A DNA stretch of 10,403 nt from an uncultured Collinsella sp. (GCA_900549065.1 URNC01000067.1:1-10403); one strand, 5' to 3'. Numbered from the stretch's first letter, positions 1-5,497 are shown. A program made the numbers and translations. The notes: generated from the letters alone by a model not told the origin.

Positions 1-46
1 AGATGCAGCGTAGTCTCGTGGGCTCGGAGATGTGTATAAGAGACAG
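1..46. other. Nextera sequencing adapter, not genomic
   Basis: Positions 28-46 are the 19-base Tn5 mosaic end used in Illumina Nextera libraries (AGATGTGTATAAGAGACAG). Positions 13-27 are the read-2 tail GTCTCGTGGGCTCGG. Positions 5-12 (GCAGCGTA) sit where the i7 index belongs, and 1-4 (AGAT) match the end of the P7 primer. From memory the 8 bases correspond to Nextera XT v2 index N721. Biological sequence therefore starts at 47. Translating across the junction gives the well-known artefact peptide ending in MCIRDS, so any ORF reading through here has a false N-terminus. Confidence 0.98.
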
Positions 47-707
47 CGTTGAGATCGATGAAGAAGCGGCGCATCTGCGTGGCGACCAGCATGCCCTTGT
101 ACACGATGGTGCGCGAGCTCATGGAGCAGACGTAGAAGATCTTGTCGCGCAAGGCGAACTCGGCGTCGGCCTTCTTTTCGATGGTGCGGCGGCACACATA
201 CAGGCGGCGCTCGAAGGCGTCGCCGGCGGGCGTGTCGTCGGGGCGGCCCAGGAAGGCCTGCAAGATTGTGGGCATGCAGGCGCGGGCCGTCTCGCCCAGG
301 TCGTGCGGGTCGACGGGCACCTCGCGCCAAAAGAGCAGCGGCACGCCGGCCTCGGCGCAGCCCTCCTCAAACACGCGACGGGCATCCTCTACGCCCTTGT
401 CGTCCTGCGGGAAGAACAGCATGGCCACGCCATAGTCGCCCTCTGCCGGCAGAATCTGGCCGCACTTTTGAGCCTCTTTACGGAAAAAGTGATGCGGAAC
501 CTGGAACAGGATTCCGGCGCCGTCGCCGGTGTTCTTCTCGAGTCCGGTGCCGCCGCGGTGCTCCAAGTTGACCAGAATGGACAGTGCGTCGTCCAGGATC
601 TGGTGATGGCGCTCACCGTTGATATCGGCAAGCGCGCCGATGCCACATGCATCGTGGTCGAATTCGGGGCGATAAAGGCCCTGCTGCTGAGCGGAATCTG
701 CCTGCAT
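47..707 (-). CDS. gltB: Glutamate synthase large subunit, N-terminal part (contig-truncated)
   Basis: This is the first 220 residues of the large subunit of glutamate synthase (GOGAT), which transfers the amide nitrogen of glutamine to 2-oxoglutarate in ammonium assimilation. The visible part is the class II glutamine amidotransferase domain. The protein opens MQADSAQQQGLYRPEFDHDA and continues CGIGALADI. In this family Cys21 becomes the N-terminal nucleophile after removal of a short propeptide, which here would be 20 residues. Further family marks are NLEHRGGTG, TGDGAGILFQVPHHFF near residues 48-77 and SSRTIVYKGML near the cut. The ATG at 707 is preceded by GGGGAGG at a good distance. The full protein is usually about 1,500 residues; the rest, and any gltD, lie beyond the contig. 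The gene is transcribed divergently from mntH. Identity is secure; the truncation is technical and is not evidence of a broken gene. Confidence 0.93.
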
Positions 708-886
708 CGCGATCCTCCCCTAGATATTAGACAGTCAGTTGAATAGGCATACTAGGAGCATCGCCGGCCCGTTGTGTTTCCCGCCCGTTTCGAAACAATC
801 GCGTAACGCACACCCTACGAGTGGACACCGCCAACCTCAAGGGCGACAACATAGGCCCCAAGTTCGGCCTGTATGCTCACCGCTTC
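708..886. other. Intergenic region between gltB and the repeat array, with possible coding remnant
   Basis: No convincing gene lies between the gltB start and the first palindrome. The gltB ribosome binding site is at 711-720. A short plus-strand open stretch (821-904) reads VDTANLKGDNIGPKFGLYAH and ends in a TAA formed by the first repeat arm. It has GTG but no Shine-Dalgarno as a start, and its reading frame is open back to 743 without an ATG. The composition looks protein-like, so it may be the decayed 3' end of a gene, or chance. No good gltB promoter hexamers stand out; TAGTAT on the minus strand near 749-754 is a weak -10 candidate. Confidence 0.35.
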
Positions 887-1108
887 AAACATCTCAATCT
901 GTAACAGGAAGACCCAATTTCGACGACTAACTGTTACAGATCAAGATGTTTTCGAGAGACGGTTCCGAATGTCTCGATCTGTAACACGAAGGGCCGGTTT
1001 TGGCGGTCAGCTGTTACAAATCGAGATTTTCCATAGGACCATTTCTTCCTGTCTTGATCTGTAACACCTAGACCCAATTTCCATCCCTGGTTGTTACAGA
1101 TCAAGACA
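887..1108. repeat. Three palindromic units in tandem, exact 80-bp period
   Basis: Three inverted repeats of the same family stand head to tail. Their arms are 887-906/932-951 (18 of 20 matching), 971-986/1012-1027 (14 of 16) and 1050-1066/1092-1108 (17 of 17). The last left arm reads TGTCTTGATCTGTAACA, close to a family consensus. All three loops are exactly 25 nt (907-931, 987-1011, 1067-1091). Equivalent bases fall at 891, 971 and 1051, an 80-bp step. Loops 1 and 3 share GACCCAATTT; loop 2 has GGGCCGGTTTT, a second subtype also seen in the remnant copy after mntH. The sequence between units is only loosely similar. There is no transposase and no T-tract typical of terminators. Function is unknown: a REP/BIME-like element, RNA processing or stabilising hairpins, or paired protein sites are all possible. 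Confidence 0.9.
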
Positions 1109-1161
1109 TTTCGGTAAACCCCCTTTCACCATCCTATTCAAATACAACAATTTTGTTAGTC

Positions 1162-1190
1162 TTGGTTAACTTTTAGCCTAAAACGAGTAT
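1162..1190 (+). promoter_or_regulatory. Possible mntH promoter with palindromic DtxR/MntR-like operator
   Basis: A perfect 13-bp odd palindrome, TTTTAGCCTAAAA, lies at 1171-1183, 46 bp before the mntH start. It resembles half of the DtxR/IdeR-type consensus (TTAG-CCTAA core), which suits control of a Mn/Fe importer by a metal-sensing repressor. A weak promoter can be drawn around it: TTGGTT at 1163-1168, 17-bp spacer, GAGTAT at 1186-1191, which would put the operator in the spacer. The palindrome is seen directly; the regulator family and the promoter hexamers are inference. Confidence 0.42.
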
Positions 1191-1229
1191 CCTTTGCGGC
1201 GTCAAACAAACGGCACGCAGGAGCTCACC

Positions 1230-2486
1230 ATGCCCAACCATCTCAAACATCATTTTGGCTCCCGGCGCACCGGCGGTCACGGAGGCCTAGACATTGCGCG
1301 GCGCATCGGCCCCGGGCTACTCGTGACCGTCGGCTTTATCGATCCGGGCAACTGGGCCTCAAATATGGCCGCGGGCTCGCAATTTGGCTACGCGCTGCTG
1401 TGGGTGGTCACGCTGTCCACGGTTATGCTCATCGTGTTGCAGCACAACGCTGCACACCTGGGTATCGCAACGGGCGCCTGTCTTGCCGAAGCCACGACGC
1501 GCTACCTCCCCCGTTTCGTTGGGCGCACGGTGCTCGCCAGTGCCTACCTCGCGACCATCGCCACCGCTATGGCCGAGGTCCTGGGCGGCGCGATCGCGCT
1601 CCAGATGCTCTTTGGACTGCCCGTGCGCGCCGGCTGCGTCATCGTGGCCGCGGCATCGATGGCAATGCTCATGACGAGCTCCTACAAGCGCGCCGAGCGA
1701 TGGATCATCGCCTTCGTAGGCGTGGTAGGACTCTCGTTTTTGGCTGAGCTTACGCTGGTCAAGGTCGACTGGCCGCAGGCCGCCGCAAGCTGGATCACAC
1801 CCAGTATGCCCACCGGCTCGGCCGCGATTATCGTAAGTGTCCTAGGCGCGGTCGTTATGCCTCACAACCTCTTCCTGCACTCCGAGGTCATCCAATCCAT
1901 GCACTTCGAAGGCCAAGGCGAGCAGATTATCGAGGAACGTCTGCGCTACGAGCTCTTCGACACGCTCTTTTCGATGGGCGTGGGCTGGGCGATCAACTCG
2001 GCCATGGTCATCCTGGCCGCAACGACCTTCTTTGCGCATGGCATTGTCGTAGACGACCTCGCCGTCGCAGCGGACACGCTCTCCCCCATTCTGGGCCCGG
2101 CAAGCTCGACCATCTTTGCGGTGGCACTGCTGTTTGCGGGCATATCGAGTAGTGTGACGGCAGGCATGGCGGCAGGCACCATCACCGCGGGCATGTTCGA
2201 CGAGGAATACGACATCCACGACCGACATTCCTCGATCGGGGTGGCGGCCTGTTTCGCCGGCGCAGTGGCGGCGTGCTTGGTCGTCCCGAATCCTTTTGAG
2301 GGTCTCATTTGGAGTCAGGCGCTGCTGTCTCTTCAGCTGCCGATTACGGTCTTTGTGCTCATACGGCTCACCAGCTCACGCCGCGTCATGGGCAAATACG
2401 CCAACTCGCGCCCGCTCAACGCGCTGCTCGTAGGGATCGGCGTCATCGTGACGATTCTCGACATCGTGCTGCTAACGGGGATGTAA
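1230..2486 (+). CDS. mntH: Nramp-family divalent metal (Mn2+/Fe2+) transporter
   Basis: This 418-residue integral membrane protein of the Nramp (SLC11) family imports Mn2+ or Fe2+ with protons. The two unwound metal-binding helices carry the diagnostic motifs: DPGN at residues 38-41 in TM1 (FIDPGNWASNMAAGSQFGYA) and MPHN at 210-213 in TM6 (VVMPHNLFLHSEV). The Met of MPHN is the soft ligand typical of true Mn/Fe transporters, as opposed to Mg- or Al-type relatives. About 11 hydrophobic segments follow the usual pattern and the length is normal. The ATG at 1230 is chosen because GCAGGAG lies 6-7 bases upstream; an in-frame TTG at 1194 would extend the protein by 12 residues but lacks a comparable site. 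The gene stands alone, divergent from gltB, with a possible metal-responsive operator just upstream and no clear intrinsic terminator of its own. Confidence 0.93.
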   Translation: MPNHLKHHFGSRRTGGHGGLDIARRIGPGLLVTVGFIDPGNWASNMAAGSQFGYALLWVVTLSTVMLIVLQHNAAHLGIATGACLAEATTRYLPRFVGRTVLASAYLATIATAMAEVLGGAIALQMLFGLPVRAGCVIVAAASMAMLMTSSYKRAERWIIAFVGVVGLSFLAELTLVKVDWPQAAASWITPSMPTGSAAIIVSVLGAVVMPHNLFLHSEVIQSMHFEGQGEQIIEERLRYELFDTLFSMGVGWAINSAMVILAATTFFAHGIVVDDLAVAADTLSPILGPASSTIFAVALLFAGISSSVTAGMAAGTITAGMFDEEYDIHDRHSSIGVAACFAGAVAACLVVPNPFEGLIWSQALLSLQLPITVFVLIRLTSSRRVMGKYANSRPLNALLVGIGVIVTILDIVLLTGM

Positions 2487-2514
2487 TTGGGATAGCGTGG
2501 CTGTCCAGATATAA

Positions 2515-2556
2515 CGTCTCAATCTGTAACACGTAAGGCCGTTTTAAACCGTCAGA
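2515..2556. repeat. Decayed fourth copy of the 80-bp repeat family
   Basis: The left arm CGTCTCAATCTGTAACA (2515-2531) matches the arms of the array before mntH. It is followed by a loop resembling that of unit 2 (GGCCG then TTTT, then CCGTCAG). The expected right arm TGTTACAGATC is missing or deleted: after GTCAG the sequence runs into the A-rich edge of the next terminator. The copy lies 28 bp after the mntH stop, so members of this repeat family flank mntH on both sides. Confidence 0.75.
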
Positions 2557-2557
2557 T

Positions 2558-2599
2558 AAATCAAAAGGGTCCCGGCCGGGATATCCGACCGAGACCCTT
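2558..2599 (-). terminator. Rho-independent terminator of the rubredoxin gene
   Basis: The arms at 2565-2579 and 2585-2599 form a 15-bp stem with a 5-nt loop. The two imperfect positions are C-A on the plus strand but G-U pairs in minus-strand RNA, which points to minus-strand function. In that direction the stem is followed by UUUUGAUUU (complement of 2558-2566). It sits 41 bp past the rubredoxin stop. Confidence 0.85.
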
Positions 2600-2639
2600 G
2601 GACAGAGCTATGTGTTGCTGCAAGTCGTGTGTCTACGAG

Positions 2640-2783
2640 TTACTCCTCGACGAGCTCAAACTCATCGGGGCCGACGCCGCACACCGGGCACACGTAATCC
2701 TCGGGCAGCTCGGGCGTGTCGACCTCAACCTCGTAACCGCAAACGGTGCACACAAACTTATACGTCTTCTTCTCCTCAGCCAT
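2640..2783 (-). CDS. Small rubredoxin-like protein (47 aa)
   Basis: This is a one-electron carrier in which a single iron is held by four cysteines, acting in the cytoplasm. The protein starts MAEEKKTYKFVCTVCGYEVE and ends CPVCGVGPDEFELVEE. The two knuckles are C12-T-V-C15-G and C32-P-V-C35-G, followed by the family signature GPDEFE. The spacing between the Cys pairs is 16 residues. Free-standing rubredoxins usually have about 29, and the rubredoxin domain of rubrerythrins about 12, so this is a short-loop form closer to the rubrerythrin domain. The ATG at 2783 is preceded by GAGAGGAG. The gene was found by reading the minus strand directly and is shorter than usual ORF cut-offs. It lies 88 bp downstream of the flavin reductase gene but has its own promoter and terminator, so it can be expressed alone. 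It may serve the flavoprotein next door, or oxygen and peroxide defence enzymes elsewhere. Confidence 0.9.
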   Translation of the reverse strand: MAEEKKTYKFVCTVCGYEVEVDTPELPEDYVCPVCGVGPDEFELVEE

Positions 2784-2826
2784 GATGTTCTCCTCTCGAA
2801 CGTGACTGCTGGTGTACTTACTTATT

Positions 2827-2854
2827 AGTATATATTCTCAATAGTATAATGCAA
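2827..2854 (-). promoter_or_regulatory. Promoter of the rubredoxin gene
   Basis: On the minus strand TTGCAT (2854-2849) and TATACT (2832-2827) are separated by 16 bp, in an AT-rich island within an otherwise GC-rich region. The transcript would start about 35-40 bases before the ATG at 2783. A near-direct repeat (TAGTATA at 2826-2832 and at 2843-2849) overlaps the promoter and could be a regulator site, but no family can be named. Confidence 0.65.
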
Positions 2855-2871
2855 GTATTTTTAGAACATTT

Positions 2872-3375
2872 CTAGCCTTGATACGACGAGGCTTTGGGCG
2901 GCGTCTTGCCCTTTAGCACCTTGTGATAGTAGTCGTACGTCAGCGGCGTCTCGTCGCTCAGGCGCTCGGCATCCTCGACCTCGCCAATAAACAGCAGATG
3001 CGTTCCCACATCCACAGTGTCGATCAAACGGCAGCTAAACAGGGCCGCCGCGTGCTCGGGCACATAGGGCATGCCCAGAGCCGTCTCGCGGGTATCGTAT
3101 TTGGCAAACTTGTCATAATCGCTGCTGGTGCGGAACCCAAAGTTACCGATGTAGAGCATGTCGGCGGTCTGATCGATCACGGTCAGCGCGAACGCTTTGG
3201 CCGATGCGATGACGCCCGAGGTGACATTGTCCTTGTTCACGGCAACCGAAATACGCGGCGGCATGGACGTCACCTGCACCGCAGTGTTGATGACGCAGCC
3301 GGCGCGCAGCCCATCTGCCGCAGCGCTCACCACGTACAGACCGCTCGGCATGGTAAAGAACGCAGTTTTGTCCAT
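2872..3375 (-). CDS. Flavin reductase-like FMN-binding protein
   Basis: This 167-residue protein belongs to the flavin reductase (FMN-binding split-barrel) family. It has an N-terminal MPSGLYVVSA segment (residues 9-18), the core AVQVTSMPPRISVAVNK (32-48), GTHLLFIGEVEDA (124-136) and the C-terminal tail YHKVLKGKTPPKASSY (150-165). That tail is typical of the flavoprotein half of the fused flavin reductase-rubredoxin proteins (high molecular weight rubredoxin, Hrb) of anaerobes such as Moorella. Here the rubredoxin half is a separate downstream gene, so the pair may pass electrons from NAD(P)H or a reduced partner through FMN to rubredoxin; this is inference. The ATG at 3375 is chosen because AGGGGAG precedes it by 8 bases and family members begin just before this region. 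The longer open frame back to 3537 crosses the smpB terminator and is not coding. The exact substrate is unknown. Confidence 0.85.
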   Translation of the reverse strand: MDKTAFFTMPSGLYVVSAAADGLRAGCVINTAVQVTSMPPRISVAVNKDNVTSGVIASAKAFALTVIDQTADMLYIGNFGFRTSSDYDKFAKYDTRETALGMPYVPEHAAALFSCRLIDTVDVGTHLLFIGEVEDAERLSDETPLTYDYYHKVLKGKTPPKASSYQG

Positions 3376-3426
3376 AACGATCACTCCCCTAGCTCGGGTT
3401 GGAACCTCATGAATGTATGTACCCAC

Positions 3427-3460
3427 AAAAAAGGCGGCACCCATAACGGACGCCGCCTTT
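3427..3460 (-). terminator. Rho-independent terminator after smpB
   Basis: The arms AAAGGCGGC (3430-3438) and GCCGCCTTT (3452-3460) form a 9-bp stem with a 13-nt loop. On the minus strand the stem is followed by an uninterrupted U-tract (complement of the A-run 3427-3432). It closes the TPR-smpB transcript about 120 bases beyond the smpB stop and separates it from the flavin reductase gene. Confidence 0.9.
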
Positions 3461-3502
3461 GAGACATATGTGTCAGAACAGTAAGAAAGATGAGACGCCC
3501 GC

Positions 3503-3569
3503 AGTTGCGGTGAAATAGGGACTGAATAGTCCCTCAATCAGGCAAAACAGTCCGTATTCCACCGCAACT
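3503..3569. repeat. Large palindrome in the smpB 3' untranslated region
   Basis: Two 22-base arms, 3503-3524 and 3548-3569, are inverted repeats with 20 of 22 matches around a 23-base loop. The outer 10 bp (AGTTGCGGTG/CACCGCAACT) match perfectly. The left arm overlaps a second, mutually exclusive hairpin: AGGGACT (3517-3523) pairs perfectly with AGTCCCT (3528-3534) over a 4-base loop, so two folds compete. It lies 13 bases after the smpB stop and before its terminator, and has no U-tract itself. The architecture (long arms, loop of about 25 bases) resembles the other palindromes here but the sequence differs. Function unknown. Confidence 0.85.
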
Positions 3570-3581
3570 TATGAAGGGTGG

Positions 3582-4052
3582 TCAGCGATTGCGCTCTTTG
3601 AGGGCGCGGTCGATCTCGCGTTGGACATCACGCTTGGCCAAGTCCTCGCGCTTGTCGTAGAGCTTCTTGCCGCGACCCAGACCCAGCAGCAGCTTTACGC
3701 GGCCGTCGGTATTAAAGTAGAGTTCCAACGGAACCAGCGCATAACCACGGTTGCGAAGTTTGCCGTCAAGAAAGTCGATCTCCTTGCGGTGCAGCAGCAG
3801 ACGACGCCGACGATCGGGATCGCGATTCCACACGCCACCATGGCTATAAGGGTGGATATGCAGTCCGACGAGCCAGCACTCGCCGCCACGAATCAGCGCA
3901 AAAGTGTCAGTGATCTGACAGGCGCGCTCGCGAATCGACTTGACCTCGGTGCCGCTCAGCTCAATACCGCACTCAAACGTCTCATCGATAAAGTACTCGT
4001 GATGTGCCGAGCGATTCTTGGAAATGAGTTTGCGCTCGCGCTTACTGGGCAT
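3582..4052 (-). CDS. smpB: SsrA (tmRNA)-binding protein SmpB
   Basis: SmpB binds tmRNA and brings it to ribosomes stalled on broken mRNAs for trans-translation. The 156 residues show the whole family pattern: NRSAHHEYFIDETFECGIEL at 13-32, SGTEVKSIRE at 33-42, LVGLHIHPYSHGG at 61-73, RRRRLLLHRKEI at 81-92, GYALVPLELYF at 103-113, and GRVKLLLGLGRGKKLYDKRE at 117-136, followed by the basic helical tail that enters the mRNA channel. The ATG at 4052 follows a perfect AAGGAGG spaced by 6. Its first 11 bases overlap the end of the TPR gene, so translation is probably coupled. Transcription ends at the hairpin at 3427-3460. No ssrA (tmRNA) gene is seen in the window. Identity is secure. Confidence 0.97.
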   Translation of the reverse strand: MPSKRERKLISKNRSAHHEYFIDETFECGIELSGTEVKSIRERACQITDTFALIRGGECWLVGLHIHPYSHGGVWNRDPDRRRRLLLHRKEIDFLDGKLRNRGYALVPLELYFNTDGRVKLLLGLGRGKKLYDKREDLAKRDVQREIDRALKERNR

Positions 4053-4959
4053 CGCCGGCCTCCTTGGCTCCATCGGCGTTTGAGCCCGCAGCCTCACGCT
4101 TTGCCTTGCGCTCGGCATTGAGCTCGGCATCGCTCTCGCGCACCAGTTTGATAATCGCCGCGCAGGCCTCCTCGCCCACCAAGTCGCGAGCACGCACCGT
4201 CAGGCGCGTCGCCTCCTGCTTGTCGCCGTCGCTTGCAGCATCGGTCGCGCACATAATCAGGCAGATGGCAATCTCGGCCGAAGGCGAGGTCGGCACGCCT
4301 TGCAGGGCCAGTTCACCCATCACGTGGTCGTCGCTCTCATCAGCGGCATCCGGATAGGTGGTATGGATCTTGTTGAGCAGGCGCGTCGTATGCGCATCGT
4401 TGGGCGCCAGGCGCAGCGCCAGACGCGCGCAGCCCACGGCAGCCGAAACGTTCTCGGTCTCGGGCTCCAAGAAGTACTGACCTAGATTGGCGTAAGCGCG
4501 GGCGGCGCACTTGCCATCGCTTGCACGCTCCAGCACCGAGAACGAGAGCGATGCCCATTCCTGCTTGTCCTCGAGTGCGCGGAACAGCTCGGCCAAATCC
4601 AAGCGATAGTTGCAGTTCATGGGGTCCCAACGCACAGCCTGCATCAGGGCATTACGAGCGCTCACATAATCCTGCTGGCGAATGTAGGCAAACGCCATGT
4701 CAGAGTACAGTCGGTCAAACGGCACCTCGACCTGCACGAGCTCGCGCGGATCCTTCTCCACGCGGCGATAGGCCAAGCGCTCAAACTTGCTATCGAAGCT
4801 AAAGTATTGACGCTTCTCCTCCGTCTTGCACTCAGCATCAATATACTCCTCGGCGAGCTCCACCAGACGCTCCAGCAGCGGCGTCGCCGTAGCCAAGTCG
4901 CCCTGCGCCAGATAGTTCTCGGCATACGTGATGTCTTGCAAGCTGATGGGCAGATCCAT
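4042..4959 (-). CDS. TPR-repeat protein of unknown function
   Basis: This 305-residue soluble, mostly alpha-helical protein has no signal peptide or membrane segment. Helical repeats of TPR type are visible at about residues 82-113 (DRLYSDMAFAYIRQQDYVSA onward), 116-149 and 153-187 (AYANLGQYFLEPETENVSAA onward, ending LRLAPND). TPR proteins are scaffolds for protein contacts, and nothing here points to an enzyme. The C-terminal 30 residues are charged and low in complexity (KAKREAAGSNADGAKEAGDA). The ATG at 4959 (MDLPISLQD) is preceded by GAGGAG at a good distance, so the longer frame back to 5010 is rejected. The gene overlaps smpB by 11 bases in the same transcript, so its product may be made together with the ribosome rescue factor, but a shared role is only a guess. 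It starts 56 bp after the tRNA terminator. Confidence 0.82.
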   Translation of the reverse strand: MDLPISLQDITYAENYLAQGDLATATPLLERLVELAEEYIDAECKTEEKRQYFSFDSKFERLAYRRVEKDPRELVQVEVPFDRLYSDMAFAYIRQQDYVSARNALMQAVRWDPMNCNYRLDLAELFRALEDKQEWASLSFSVLERASDGKCAARAYANLGQYFLEPETENVSAAVGCARLALRLAPNDAHTTRLLNKIHTTYPDAADESDDHVMGELALQGVPTSPSAEIAICLIMCATDAASDGDKQEATRLTVRARDLVGEEACAAIIKLVRESDAELNAERKAKREAAGSNADGAKEAGDAQ

Positions 4960-4994
4960 GGCTACTCCTCGATCTGAGCGAAACACGGCAGGCG

Positions 4995-5006
4995 CCGTAT
5001 ATACGG
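4995..5006. promoter_or_regulatory. 12-bp perfect palindrome upstream of the TPR-smpB operon
   Basis: CCGTATATACGG at 4995-5006 is perfectly symmetrical and lies 36 bp before the TPR gene start, directly next to TTGACC on the minus strand (5012-5007), a possible -35. No matching -10 is convincing. It could be an operator for the TPR-smpB transcript or a small chance palindrome. Confidence 0.3.
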
Positions 5007-5015
5007 TCAATACAC

Positions 5016-5043
5016 AAAACCCGGGTCTCTTACGAGGCCCGGG
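5016..5043 (-). terminator. Rho-independent terminator after the tRNA genes
   Basis: CCCGGG (5020-5025) and CCCGGG (5038-5043) are the outer arms of a 10-bp stem with one mismatch and a 4-base loop. On the minus strand it is followed by TTTTGTGT. It begins 11 bases past the 3' end of tRNA-Glu and ends the tRNA transcript. Confidence 0.85.
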
Positions 5044-5053
5044 CGTTCAATTT

Positions 5054-5130
5054 TGGTAGCCCGTACCAGATTCGAACTGGTGATCTCCGCCTTGAGAGGG
5101 CGGCGTCCTAAACCGCTAGACGAACGGGCC
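5054..5130 (-). tRNA. tRNA-Glu (anticodon CTC)
   Basis: The minus strand folds as a complete 77-base tRNA with encoded CCA (complement of 5054-5056). The acceptor stem is GGCCCGT with ACGGGCT, including the G1-U72 pair seen in other actinobacterial tRNA-Glu. The anticodon stem is CCGCC/GGCGG around loop CTCTCAA, giving anticodon CTC (codon GAG). The T arm is CCAG-TTCGAAT-CTGG. It lies 17 bases after tRNA-Gln in the same transcript. Confidence 0.96.
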
Positions 5131-5147
5131 ATATGTAGCAAATGCAA

Positions 5148-5221
5148 TGGCTGGGATGGAGGGAGTCGAACCCCCATTGACGGAACCAGAATCCGCTGTC
5201 CTGCCATTAGACGACATCCCA
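5148..5221 (-). tRNA. tRNA-Gln (anticodon CTG)
   Basis: The minus strand gives a 74-base tRNA with encoded CCA (complement of 5148-5150). The acceptor stem TGGGATG/CATCCCA is perfect, with discriminator G. The anticodon arm GCGGA-TTCTGGT-TCCGT gives anticodon CTG (codon CAG). The T arm is GGGGG-TTCGACT-CCCTC. It is first in the Gln-Glu pair. Confidence 0.96.
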
Positions 5222-5265
5222 ATGACTGCATCGCTGCGCTCGGCTGTGCCTTTGCGCAAGAAAGA

Positions 5266-5294
5266 AATATACGGGAAGTCTCGCCGTGACGCAA
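5266..5294 (-). promoter_or_regulatory. Promoter of the tRNA-Gln/tRNA-Glu unit
   Basis: On the minus strand TTGCGT (5294-5289) and TATATT (5271-5266) are separated by 17 bp, 45 bp before the 5' end of tRNA-Gln. The hexamers and spacing fit the housekeeping sigma factor and there is no other good candidate. The rest of the gap up to 5497 shows no gene; the promoter for the 5498 gene is not obvious. Confidence 0.7.
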
Positions 5295-5497
5295 GCCCCA
5301 ATTTTGACTTTTTTGAAATTCAGTCAAATTGGCCTAATTTAGTCCAACCCGTGAAGGACCTGTGAAGCCGACCGCTGTACACGAAGGGCAAAACACCGCG
5401 AGCGGTAGCCGTCAACCGTTGGCAGATTCTACCGCGAAAACGATAGCACCAGGCAACACAATCGAAGTATCAATGATCGCGTAGATATCGAGGTACC

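Noticed and set aside
3..746. Plus-strand 247-residue open frame
   Set aside because: It begins in Nextera adapter and runs antisense to gltB, whose minus-strand translation has unmistakable GOGAT motifs.
739..1064. Two small plus-strand ORFs (739-930, 873-1064)
   Set aside because: They run across the palindromic repeats, have no ribosome binding site and no recognisable protein sequence.
887..1108. Possible CRISPR array
   Set aside because: Units are palindromes with similar loops, only three copies, 80-bp step, loosely similar gaps and no cas genes; the geometry is that of tandem hairpin repeats, not repeat-spacer units.
1194..1229. TTG-initiated upstream extension of mntH
   Set aside because: ATG at 1230 has a good GCAGGAG site; the TTG lacks one and would add an atypical polar N-terminus.
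3376..3537. Longer N-terminus for the flavin reductase
   Set aside because: The extension would include the smpB terminator hairpin; ATG at 3375 has AGGGGAG and the family begins there.
5007..5365. Small ORFs on both strands around the tRNAs
   Set aside because: They are made of tRNA-Glu and tRNA-Gln sequence and their flanks; none has a ribosome binding site with a credible protein.
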